A stretch of 9,322 bases of DNA from an uncultured Eubacterium sp. (GTDB lineage: Bacteria > Bacillota_A > Clostridia > Lachnospirales > Lachnospiraceae), in the NCBI GenBank assembly GCA_948468465.1, contig CAOKJJ010000188.1, forward strand, positions 1 to 9,322. Direction: 5' to 3'. The position numbers and the translations under genes were made by a program. Of this stretch, positions 1 to 6,862 are shown piece by piece. Numbering within the stretch: position 1 is the first letter of the stretch; each line of letters opens with the position of its first letter. The notes beneath the pieces are model-generated. The model saw nothing but the letters and a program-made list of their open reading frames with translations. It was not told where the DNA came from and did not search any database.

Positions 1-690
1 GCCTGTGGGGAAGATCCGAAGAAAATGGATTATAACGGCAAGTCTTATGACGATTTGAAGGCTGCAAGTGAAAATCTGGCTTCCAGCCTGCCGGAATTTA
101 CGGATGCGCAGATAGACGAAGGGATTGCATACTACGAGCAGTATGGCGATACGGTCATCGTAGGGCTGATGAAGCAGTGGAAAGAAATGAAGGCGGATGT
201 CGGTGATTTTGTAAAGCTGGGTGAGCTTAGCGTTGATAAATCAGGCAAAACACTTACAACTTCACAGCTGATGGATTTTACAGGGCGTGATTTGACGCTG
301 ACTTGTGTATACAACTATCTGGATATGCAGATTACAAGTGTAACATTAGATGAAAATTATTCTCTTGGCGAGAAAATGCAAAAAGCGGCAATGAATACGC
401 TGATGGGTCTTGGAACTGTATTTATGATTCTGATTCTGATCAGCCTGGTTATTTATGGCTTTAAGGTGATTCCTTATCTGGAAGAAAAAGCAAAAGCCAA
501 GAATGCTCCGGTACAGGAGCAGGCGCCGGCGCCGGCGGCCACAGCTCCGGCGGTACAGGAAGTGCAAAGCGCAACACCGCAGCAGGAGGACGCAGAGCTG
601 ATCGCAGTCATTGCGGCGGCGATCGCGGCTTCTCAGGGAACATGTTCAGCAGACGGCTTTGTAGTCCGCTCGATTAAGAGAAGAAAATAA
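1..690 (+). CDS. oadG: OadG-family sodium-pump decarboxylase gamma subunit, lipoprotein type (5' partial)
   Basis: Small membrane subunit that assembles and anchors a Na+-translocating decarboxylase. The reading frame is open from base 1 and begins Ala-Cys-Gly-Glu, which looks like the end of a lipoprotein signal peptide with the lipidated Cys at bases 4-6. The real start should therefore lie upstream; the ATG at 25 has no convincing ribosome binding site. Of 229 visible residues, about the first 125 form a soluble, presumably extracytoplasmic domain. One transmembrane helix follows (about bases 385-474, with the run TVFMILILISLVIYGF), then a Pro/Ala-rich cytoplasmic linker (about 505-588). 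The conserved gamma tail comes last (ELIAVIAAAIAA, ending VRSIKRRK). Classical OadG proteins are about 80-90 residues and lack the outer domain. The family call rests on the helix, linker and tail plus the adjacent biotin, beta and alpha genes. The function of the N-terminal domain is unknown to me. Confidence 0.85.
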   Translation, partial: ACGEDPKKMDYNGKSYDDLKAASENLASSLPEFTDAQIDEGIAYYEQYGDTVIVGLMKQWKEMKADVGDFVKLGELSVDKSGKTLTTSQLMDFTGRDLTLTCVYNYLDMQITSVTLDENYSLGEKMQKAAMNTLMGLGTVFMILILISLVIYGFKVIPYLEEKAKAKNAPVQEQAPAPAATAPAVQEVQSATPQQEDAELIAVIAAAIAASQGTCSADGFVVRSIKRRK

Positions 691-736
691 GATATGCATA
701 TGGGATATGAATATAAAATGGATTTTAATATATGAC

Positions 737-742
737 AGGAGG
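737..742 (+). promoter_or_regulatory. Ribosome binding site that fixes the biotin-carrier start
   Basis: AGGAGG lies 7 bases before the ATG at 750. An in-frame ATG at 732 is upstream of this site and has no ribosome binding site of its own, so 750 is the better start. Confidence 0.85.
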
Positions 743-749
743 AAATAAA

Positions 750-1124
750 ATGAAAAGCTATACAATTACCGTAAATGGAAATGTTTATGATGTTACCGTA
801 GAAGAAACAGGTGCATCCCAGGCCGTGACTTCGATGCCAGGCGCTGCGGCGCCGATGCCAAGAGCGGCAGCTCCGGCTCCGGCGACTCCAAAGTCTTCCG
901 GCGCGGCAGGCAGCATTAAAATCGAAGCAGGCGCGGCAGGAAAAGTATTTAAGCTTGAGTCAGCGGTTGGCAAACAGGTGAAAAAAGGTGACCCGATTCT
1001 CGTACTGGAGATTATGAAGATGGAGACACCGGTTGTGGCACCTCAGGACGGTACAGTAGCAAGCATAGAAGTAGCCGTTGGTGATACGGTAGAATCAGGC
1101 GCTTTACTGGCAACGATGAATTAG
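750..1124 (+). CDS. Biotin carboxyl carrier subunit of the decarboxylase
   Basis: A 124-residue biotin/lipoyl-attachment protein that shuttles the carboxyl group from the alpha subunit to the membrane beta subunit. Residues 1-20 are a short N-terminal segment (KSYTITVNGNVYDVTVEE). Residues 30-50 are an Ala/Pro linker typical of swinging-arm proteins, and about 54-124 are the biotinyl domain. The biotin-accepting lysine is K90 in E-I-M-K-M. The usual motif is A-M-K-M, so Ile replaces Ala, a change I take as tolerated. The expected glycines and the APxxG-like turn (APQDG) after the lysine are present. Start 750 was chosen from the AGGAGG at 737-742. The gene lies 59 bases after oadG and 27 before oadB, so it is almost certainly the carrier of this complex rather than the AccB of fatty-acid synthesis. 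No biotin ligase is in the window. Confidence 0.92.
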   Translation: MKSYTITVNGNVYDVTVEETGASQAVTSMPGAAAPMPRAAAPAPATPKSSGAAGSIKIEAGAAGKVFKLESAVGKQVKKGDPILVLEIMKMETPVVAPQDGTVASIEVAVGDTVESGALLATMN

Positions 1125-1151
1125 TGGGCAGATGATATTAGGAGGACAAAT

Positions 1152-2303
1152 ATGCTTAGTTACGTTGGAGAGACAATGAGTAACCTCCTGCACCAGACAG
1201 CATTTTTCAACCTGACATGGGGCAATTATCTGATGATTTTAGTTGCCTGTGTGTTTTTGTATCTTGCAATAGCAAAGGGTTATGAACCATTATTGCTTGT
1301 GCCGATTGCATTTGGAATGCTGCTTGTAAATATTTATCCGGATATTATGGCGAGTCCGGAAGAAACAAGCAATGGTGTTGGCGGATTATTGTATTATTTT
1401 TATACGTTGGATGAATGGTCTATCCTTCCGTCTCTGATTTTCTTAGGTGTCGGGGCGATGACCGATTTTGGGCCGTTAATTGCGAATCCAATCAGCTTTT
1501 TGATGGGTGCGGCGGCACAGTTTGGTATTTATATGGCCTATTTTATGGCAATTTTCATGGGCTTTAACGATAAGGCAGCGGCGGCGATTTCCATTATCGG
1601 CGGCGCTGACGGACCGACTTCCATATTCCTGGCCGGAAAACTGGGACAGGCGGCTTTGATGGGGCCGATCGCAGTGGCGGCTTATTCGTATATGTCTTTA
1701 GTTCCGGTTATTCAGCCGCCGATTATGAAAGCGCTGACAACGAAAAAAGAGCGTCAGATTAAAATGCAGAATCTTCGCCCGGTATCCAAGCTTGAGAAGA
1801 TTTTATTCCCGATTGTCGTTACCATTATTGTCTGCCTGCTGCTTCCGACAACGGCTCCGCTTGTAGGCATGCTGATGCTTGGCAATCTGTTCCGTGAGTC
1901 CGGCGTTGTCAGACAGCTGACAGATACGGCGTCTAACGCGTTAATGTATATCGTAGTTATCCTGCTTGGTACGTCTGTGGGCGCATCTACAAGCGCGGAA
2001 GCATTTTTAAATCTGAGTACGTTAAAGATTGTGGCGCTTGGTCTGATTGCGTTTGCGTTTGGCACGGCAGCGGGTGTGCTTCTTGGAAAGCTCCTTTGTG
2101 TGCTTACACATGGAAAGATCAATCCGCTGATTGGTTCGGCAGGTGTATCCGCGGTTCCTATGGCAGCGCGTGTATCCCAGAAGGTGGGCGCTGAAGAAGA
2201 TCCGACGAACTTCTTACTGATGCATGCAATGGGACCAAACGTTGCAGGCGTTATCGGAACTGCTGTAGCAGCCGGAACCTTTATGGCAATCTTTGGTATA
2301 TAA
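1152..2303 (+). CDS. oadB: Sodium-ion-translocating decarboxylase subunit beta
   Basis: Polytopic membrane subunit (383 residues) that decarboxylates carboxybiotin and couples this to Na+ export. Many hydrophobic helices are visible. The family signature around residues 148-157 ([10 protein letters not shown]) contains D153, which I align with the essential D203 of the Klebsiella OadB. The second conserved region, residues 324-340 ([17 protein letters not shown]), holds N324, G328, S333 and R340. These have the same spacing as Klebsiella N373, G377, S382 and R389, which are known to matter for sodium coupling. The length is shorter than Klebsiella OadB, about 430 residues, and similar to GcdB/MmdB forms. 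AGGAGG at 1140-1145 sits 6 bases before the ATG. The beta family is shared by oxaloacetate, methylmalonyl-CoA, glutaconyl-CoA and malonate pumps, so the sequence alone does not give substrate; the following alpha gene suggests oxaloacetate. Confidence 0.94.
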   Translation: MLSYVGETMSNLLHQTAFFNLTWGNYLMILVACVFLYLAIAKGYEPLLLVPIAFGMLLVNIYPDIMASPEETSNGVGGLLYYFYTLDEWSILPSLIFLGVGAMTDFGPLIANPISFLMGAAAQFGIYMAYFMAIFMGFNDKAAAAISIIGGADGPTSIFLAGKLGQAALMGPIAVAAYSYMSLVPVIQPPIMKALTTKKERQIKMQNLRPVSKLEKILFPIVVTIIVCLLLPTTAPLVGMLMLGNLFRESGVVRQLTDTASNALMYIVVILLGTSVGASTSAEAFLNLSTLKIVALGLIAFAFGTAAGVLLGKLLCVLTHGKINPLIGSAGVSAVPMAARVSQKVGAEEDPTNFLLMHAMGPNVAGVIGTAVAAGTFMAIFGI

Positions 2304-2322
2304 CAGGGAGGAATGAAAAAAG

Positions 2323-3741
2323 ATGGCAGAAGTTACAAAAAAACCGTTAAAGATTACGGAAACTATATTACGTGACGCACATCAGTCTCTGATCGCTACG
2401 AGAATGACGACCGAGCAGATGCTTCCGATTGTTGATAAAATGGATAAGGTCGGCTTTCATGCGGTAGAATGCTGGGGCGGAGCTACGTTTGACGCATCCC
2501 TTCGATTTTTAAAGGAAGATCCGTGGGACAGACTGCGTAAATTAAAAGCTGGATTTAAAAATACAAAGCTGCAGATGTTATTCCGCGGGCAGAACATTTT
2601 AGGCTATCGTCCATATGCCGATGACGTGGTAGAATATTTTGTACAGAAATCGATTGCAAACGGCATTGACATTATTCGTATTTTCGACTGCCTCAATGAT
2701 CTTCGCAATCTCCAGACAGCGGTTACGGCCTGCAATAAAGAAAAAGGGCATGCGCAGGTGGCGCTGTCCTATACGCTTGGCGATGCATATACACTGGAAT
2801 ACTGGACAGACATGGCGAAAAAAATCGAGGAAATGGGCGCGGATTCGATCTGTATCAAGGATATGGCGGGCCTGTTAGTGCCGCAGGAGGCTGATACGCT
2901 TGTACGTGCGCTGAAAGCTTCTACAAAGCTGCCGGTGGAACTGCATACACATTATACATCCGGTGTGGCTTCGATGACTTATATGAAAGCAGTGGAAGCA
3001 GGCTGTGATATCGTAGATACAGCAATGTCACCATTTGCGCTGGGAACCTCACAGCCGGCGACAGAGGTTATGGTGGAAGCGTTCAGAGGTTCTGTCTATG
3101 ATACGGGGCTTGACCAGAACCTTTTGGCGGAAATCGCAGATTATTTCCGTCCGATGCGGGAAGAAGCGCTCGAAAGCGGCCTGATGAATCCGAAGGTGCT
3201 TGGCGTTAATATTAAGACGCTGTTGTATCAGGTGCCAGGCGGCATGCTGTCAAACCTGATTTCCCAGTTAAAAGAGCAGGGAAAAGAAGATAAGTATGAA
3301 GAAGTGCTTGCTGAAGTGCCGCGTGTGCGTAAAGATTTGGGCGAACCGCCTCTTGTAACGCCTTCTTCACAGATTGTAGGAACGCAGGCTGTATTTAACG
3401 TGCTCATGGGTGAGCGTTATAAAGTTGCGACCAAAGAGACAAAAGATGTGCTGCTCGGCAAATACGGACAGACCGTAAAGCCGTTTAACCCGGAAGTGGT
3501 AGATAAGGTACTTGGTGAAGATAAGAAAAATGCCATTACCTGCCGTCCGGCGGATTTACTGGAACCGGAGCTGTCTAAGATCGAAGCAGAGATGAAACAG
3601 TGGAAGCAGCAGGATGAAGATGTGCTATCCTATGCGCTGTTTCCGCAGGTTGCTACTGAATTTTTCAAATACCGCGAAGCGCAGCAGAAAAAAGTGGATG
3701 CGTCCGTGGCTGATACGAAAAATGGTGCTTATCCGGTTTAA
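2323..3741 (+). CDS. oadA: Oxaloacetate decarboxylase alpha subunit, carboxyltransferase only (no biotin domain)
   Basis: Cytoplasmic carboxyltransferase (472 residues) of the pyruvate carboxylase/OadA type. It moves the carboxyl group of oxaloacetate to biotin, leaving pyruvate. The TIM-barrel part begins with TETILRDAHQSLIATRM (residues 12-28), where D18 is a metal ligand. K179 in CIKDMAG is the lysine expected to be carbamylated. H208 and H210 in ELHTHYTSG are the metal-binding histidines. The helical part characteristic of the conserved PYC/OADA domain runs from about 290 to 440. Klebsiella OadA is near 595 residues with a C-terminal biotin domain; this protein ends at 472 with no M-K-M motif, so biotin must come from the separate carrier at 750-1124. 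GGGAGG at 2306-2311 precedes the ATG by 11 bases. A catabolic pump is favoured over pyruvate carboxylase because oadB and oadG are adjacent. Confidence 0.93.
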   Translation: MAEVTKKPLKITETILRDAHQSLIATRMTTEQMLPIVDKMDKVGFHAVECWGGATFDASLRFLKEDPWDRLRKLKAGFKNTKLQMLFRGQNILGYRPYADDVVEYFVQKSIANGIDIIRIFDCLNDLRNLQTAVTACNKEKGHAQVALSYTLGDAYTLEYWTDMAKKIEEMGADSICIKDMAGLLVPQEADTLVRALKASTKLPVELHTHYTSGVASMTYMKAVEAGCDIVDTAMSPFALGTSQPATEVMVEAFRGSVYDTGLDQNLLAEIADYFRPMREEALESGLMNPKVLGVNIKTLLYQVPGGMLSNLISQLKEQGKEDKYEEVLAEVPRVRKDLGEPPLVTPSSQIVGTQAVFNVLMGERYKVATKETKDVLLGKYGQTVKPFNPEVVDKVLGEDKKNAITCRPADLLEPELSKIEAEMKQWKQQDEDVLSYALFPQVATEFFKYREAQQKKVDASVADTKNGAYPV

Positions 3742-3753
3742 GGATGATAACAA

Positions 3754-3784
3754 GGTGCTGTGAACAGCGTTTGCAGCGCCTTTT
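3754..3784 (+). terminator. Putative intrinsic terminator after oadA
   Basis: An 11-bp stem, GGTGCTGTGAA (3754-3764) with TTTGCAGCGCC (3770-3780), closes a 5-base loop. It contains three G-T wobbles and is followed by TTTTATAT. It sits 12 bases after the oadA stop and before the signal-peptide gene, which is where the pump operon should end. The T tract is short, so termination may be partial. Confidence 0.65.
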
Positions 3785-3809
3785 ATATCAAAAAAGACTG
3801 GATTGTAAT
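3781..3809 (+). promoter_or_regulatory. Possible promoter for the L,D-transpeptidase gene
   Basis: TGTAAT at 3804-3809 matches five of six bases of the -10 consensus. The hexamer 17 bases upstream (TTTTAT, 3781-3786) is a poor -35 and overlaps the terminator T tract. The position would give a leader of about 20 bases. It is a weak call, based mainly on the need for a promoter after the terminator. Confidence 0.25.
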
Positions 3810-3822
3810 TTTACACTCAATC

Positions 3823-3829
3823 AGGGAGG
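3823..3829 (+). promoter_or_regulatory. Ribosome binding site that fixes the L,D-transpeptidase start
   Basis: AGGGAGG lies 5 bases before the ATG at 3835. That start is followed directly by a well-formed signal peptide, whereas the longer in-frame GTG at 3760 lies inside the terminator hairpin. Confidence 0.85.
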
Positions 3830-3834
3830 TATAT

Positions 3835-5877
3835 ATGAAAAAGAAGACTCTGCTGCGCAGCATGTTATTTGCTTTTTTGTGCTGTATGATGATTTTGGGT
3901 TTTCAGACGAATGTAAAAGCGGAAACGGGAGACTACTATCTGAAAGTGAATAAGGGGACAAATGTGATTACTGTATATACACATGACGACAAACCTTATA
4001 CCGCGTTCATATGTTCGGCTGGATATGCAACACCGATTGGGACTTTTTACACAATGAACAAATATACGTGGTGGACACTGGATGGTCCAAGCTATGGGCA
4101 GTATTGTACCAGAATTACCGGTTCCATCCTGTTTCATTCTGTATGGTATTATGAACAAAATAAAACGACACAGTCCTATGTACAGTATAACCGGCTTGGT
4201 TCCCTGGCATCCCACGGCTGCGTGCGTGTGACAACGGCTGCGGCAAAGTGGATTTACGACAATTGCCCGCTGCGTACGAAAGTAATTATTTTCAACGGAA
4301 GCTCTGCGGATGATCCGCTTGGCAAACCGGCTGCTATCAAAGTAAGCTCATCGGTGCGCATGGGGTGGGATCCGACAGATCCGGATCCGAATAATACATA
4401 CGCAACGAAAAATACACAGCCAAAGATTGTCGTAAAAAGTAAAAATGTAAAAGCACAGTATAATGGCAAATTTACGCCAGTGGAAATGCAGGCCTATGAC
4501 TCCGCGGGCAATCCGCTGAGCAGCGCATGGATCCACACTTCGGGTACCGTCAATACAAAGAAAATGGGCAGTTATCCGGTAACGTATTCCTTGATAGACT
4601 CTTTTGGCAGAAACGCGTCCGTAACGGTTACGTATACAGTCGGGGACGCAAGCAAAGCGACCATTTCCGGCGTGCGCAAAGAAATTACAAAAGAGTACAA
4701 ATCTACCGTCAACCTTCGTTCGAAAGTTACGGCGAAAAATTCCATGGGCACCGTATTGACGGACAAGATTGTGACGAAAGTGCGAAAGCCTGGAACGAAA
4801 GAATATAAAGGTGTGCGTGCGGAAACGCTGAAACTGAACCATACAGGCACTTACCGGATTATGTATTATCTGAAAAATCCGACCAATAAGCTTGTAACAG
4901 AAGAATATATGAAGATCATCGTGAAAGATACCAAAAAACCGGTGATTGCAAGCAAAGATAATTTTGCAGCCATCAAACTTGCGGCGGGGACAGCTACGAT
5001 AAACTATAAAAAACTGATATCCGGCGTGACGGCAAAGCTGGTATCTGGGAAGAACATGACTTCCAAAATCAGCATTAAAGTGACAGATCCGGATGGAAAG
5101 GTAAAGACTGTTTCTAAGAATGGTTCTTATAAACTGGCTGAACCTGGGACCTATACAGTCAGATATTATTGTTCGAATCCTGAGAAAAGTTTAAAAACCG
5201 GCAAGTATCTCGTTTGCGAAAAAAAGAGAAAACTTGTTTTGGCAAAACAGGAACCTGAGCCGGAAGAGCCGACGGAACCGGCAGAGCCGACAGAACCGGC
5301 AGAACCAGTGAATCCAACGGATCCGGCAGAACCGGTGAATCCAACAGAACCGGAAAATCCGGCGAATCAGCAAAATCCGTCCGGGACAGAAAATCCAACG
5401 GATCCGCAAAATCCGTCCGGAACAGAAAATCCAACGGATCCGCAAAATCCGGCAGAATCGGAAAATCCGACAAACCAGCAAAATCCGTCCGGAACGTCGC
5501 AGACAGATCCGTCTTCTGCCACAGAGTCAACAGTGGTGTCAAGAAGGCATACGATTGCTGGTCCGCCAGATGAAATACGTCCGGCCGGGTCGATTGTAAA
5601 ACCTCTGGAAAATGTGATCGTGCAAACGATCATTACAATGTCTGACGGCACGCAAAGGCAGCTGAATACGACAGAGGGCATTCAATATAAGATCACTTAC
5701 CAGATGAATGCCAATGTAGCGGAACTGGATCTGATGCTGGCGGCGGGATTGGATCTTGTCATTGCGGATACTGGCATATATAAAATTACTTATACTTATA
5801 CAGATGAGTATGGTTATACGACACAGTACGTAAGGACGATTACAGCCACGGCAGCTTCAGCTGCTGTCGGAGCATAG
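3835..5877 (+). CDS. Secreted L,D-transpeptidase (YkuD domain) with Ig-like modules and repeat linker
   Basis: Exported 680-residue protein expected to form or modify 3-3 cross-links, or attach partners, in peptidoglycan. Residues 1-29 are a signal peptide (basic MKKK, hydrophobic core, likely cleavage after VKA); the two core cysteines are not in a lipobox. The YkuD domain covers about 33-165, with H101, H127 and the catalytic C129 in SHGCVRV. Three Ig-like beta-rich modules follow, roughly 200-470, each ending in a strand such as GTYRIMYY. A Pro/Glu/Asn-rich linker spans 473-563. A final module (about 580-680) ends with GIYKITYTYTDEYGY. I see no LPXTG anchor and no clear cell-wall-binding repeat, so how it stays on the cell is unclear. 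The start at 3835 comes from the ribosome binding site and signal peptide. The function is inferred from the family; enzymes with this domain can also be amidases or carboxypeptidases. Confidence 0.88.
   Translation: MKKKTLLRSMLFAFLCCMMILGFQTNVKAETGDYYLKVNKGTNVITVYTHDDKPYTAFICSAGYATPIGTFYTMNKYTWWTLDGPSYGQYCTRITGSILFHSVWYYEQNKTTQSYVQYNRLGSLASHGCVRVTTAAAKWIYDNCPLRTKVIIFNGSSADDPLGKPAAIKVSSSVRMGWDPTDPDPNNTYATKNTQPKIVVKSKNVKAQYNGKFTPVEMQAYDSAGNPLSSAWIHTSGTVNTKKMGSYPVTYSLIDSFGRNASVTVTYTVGDASKATISGVRKEITKEYKSTVNLRSKVTAKNSMGTVLTDKIVTKVRKPGTKEYKGVRAETLKLNHTGTYRIMYYLKNPTNKLVTEEYMKIIVKDTKKPVIASKDNFAAIKLAAGTATINYKKLISGVTAKLVSGKNMTSKISIKVTDPDGKVKTVSKNGSYKLAEPGTYTVRYYCSNPEKSLKTGKYLVCEKKRKLVLAKQEPEPEEPTEPAEPTEPAEPVNPTDPAEPVNPTEPENPANQQNPSGTENPTDPQNPSGTENPTDPQNPAESENPTNQQNPSGTSQTDPSSATESTVVSRRHTIAGPPDEIRPAGSIVKPLENVIVQTIITMSDGTQRQLNTTEGIQYKITYQMNANVAELDLMLAAGLDLVIADTGIYKITYTYTDEYGYTTQYVRTITATAASAAVGA
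5335..5514 (+). repeat. 36-bp tandem repeats coding a 12-residue Asn/Pro-rich unit
   Basis: Five consecutive 36-base units lie in frame within the L,D-transpeptidase linker, starting at 5335, 5371, 5407, 5443 and 5479. The second and third differ at one base and both encode QNPSGTENPTDP. The others are diverged (VNPTEPENPANQ, QNPAESENPTNQ, QNPSGTSQTDPS). A related Glu/Pro-rich stretch (PTEPAEP, VNPTDPAEP) precedes them from about 5251. The unit keeps the reading frame, so copy-number change would lengthen or shorten a flexible spacer. Confidence 0.9.
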
Positions 5878-5887
5878 GCAGAACGCA

Positions 5888-6814
5888 ATGAGTAATACAA
5901 ATGAGCTGACCAACCGCATGAATGAACGTTACAGCACGATGAGTAAAGGTCAGAAGCTTTTGGCATCCTATATTACAGACAATTATGATAAAGCTGTATT
6001 TTTGACAGCGGCAAAGCTGGGGGAAGTCGTAGGCGTCAGTGAATCTACGGTTGTGCGTTTTGCCTCCCAGCTTGGATACAAAGGATATCCGCAGTTTCAA
6101 AAAGCATTGGAAGAGATGGTGCGCAGTAAGCTGGATGCTGTACAGAAGAAGGAAGTATCCTTTGGCAGGATCAACCGTTCCAAAGTGCTGGAATCCGTAT
6201 TAAAGGCAGATATGGAAAAGATCAATGGCACGCTGGAGACGATTGACCAAAATGCGTTTGCGCTGGCAGTCGAGACGATTTTGTCAGCCAGACAGATTTA
6301 TATTGTCGGCATCCGCAGCTGTGCGCCGCTTGCAGCATTTTTGGCATTTTATTTGAATTATATTTTTGATCATGTGACGCTTTTGCATACAAACAGCTCC
6401 AGTGAATTGTTTGAGCAAATGGTGCGCATCGGCAAAGAAGATGTCATGATCGGCATCAGTTTTCCAAGATATTCTTTGCGTACGTTAAAAGCGCTGGAAT
6501 TTGCAAACAATCGGAGTGCAAAGGTCATTACATTGACGGACAGCGTCCATTCCCCAATGAACCTTTATTCCTCCTGTAATCTGATTGCGGAAAGCGATAT
6601 GGCATCTATCGTGGATTCGTTGGTGGCGCCTTTGAGCGTGATCAATGCGCTGATTGTAGCATTATGCATGCGCAGGCAGGATGAGGTGGCTGATACGCTG
6701 GAATCGCTGGAACAAATCTGGGAGGATTACCAGGTATATGAAAATGATGAAATAGATTATATTGATGACAAATTAAAAATGCATTATGCGCAGGCGGAAG
6801 ATATGGATATTTAA
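5888..6814 (+). CDS. MurR/RpiR-family transcriptional regulator (HTH plus SIS domain)
   Basis: A 308-residue DNA-binding regulator. Residues about 1-77 are the RpiR-type winged helix-turn-helix (LTAAKLGEVVGVSESTVVRFASQLGYKGYPQF region, 39-70). About 125-265 are a SIS domain that normally binds a phosphosugar (IYIVGIRSCAPLA at 137-149; SFPRYSLRTL at 191-200). The C-terminal tail is acidic. Family members control sugar or amino-sugar catabolism genes, and MurR responds to MurNAc-6-phosphate; the ligand here cannot be read from sequence. The gene begins 10 bases after the L,D-transpeptidase stop, so the two are probably cotranscribed. No strong ribosome binding site precedes ATG 5888, which suggests translational coupling or a later start at 5918-5920 (MNERYSTMSKGQ). 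No sugar catabolic gene lies nearby in the window. Confidence 0.92.
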   Translation: MSNTNELTNRMNERYSTMSKGQKLLASYITDNYDKAVFLTAAKLGEVVGVSESTVVRFASQLGYKGYPQFQKALEEMVRSKLDAVQKKEVSFGRINRSKVLESVLKADMEKINGTLETIDQNAFALAVETILSARQIYIVGIRSCAPLAAFLAFYLNYIFDHVTLLHTNSSSELFEQMVRIGKEDVMIGISFPRYSLRTLKALEFANNRSAKVITLTDSVHSPMNLYSSCNLIAESDMASIVDSLVAPLSVINALIVALCMRRQDEVADTLESLEQIWEDYQVYENDEIDYIDDKLKMHYAQAEDMDI

Positions 6815-6862
6815 AGCAACAGGGAAATGATAACTGAAAAAATGAATGCGAAGGAATCATAA

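Noticed and set aside
515..560. GCCGGC-rich run in oadG, considered as a regulatory repeat
   Set aside because: It is coding sequence for the Ala/Pro linker that gamma subunits usually have after the membrane helix.
732..749. Upstream in-frame ATG for the biotin carrier
   Set aside because: The AGGAGG ribosome binding site lies inside this extension at 737-742, so translation should begin at 750.
2313..2375. Short frame of 20 codons starting ATG at 2313, overlapping the oadA start
   Set aside because: Its ATG is only one base after the ribosome binding site, too close for initiation, and the peptide has no recognisable feature; ATG 2323 begins the conserved OadA protein.
3744..3953. 69-codon forward frame overlapping the L,D-transpeptidase start
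   Set aside because: It covers the terminator and signal-peptide region out of frame, and has no ribosome binding site or protein-like composition.
5159..5681. Several long reverse-strand frames with Asp/Phe- or Cys/Arg-rich repeats
   Set aside because: They are the antisense reading of the 36-bp repeats and proline-rich linker, where a repeated codon pattern keeps opposite frames free of stops.
5848..5867. Eight-bp hairpin with a TTCA loop near the end of the L,D-transpeptidase gene, considered as a terminator
   Set aside because: It lies before the stop codon and is not followed by a T tract; it codes the Ala-rich end of the protein. It is kept only as a possible coupling element.
6815..6862. 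Gap between the regulator and flavoprotein genes, checked for a terminator or promoter
   Set aside because: Only the AAGGAA ribosome binding site is visible; no hairpin with a T tract and no convincing -10/-35 pair.
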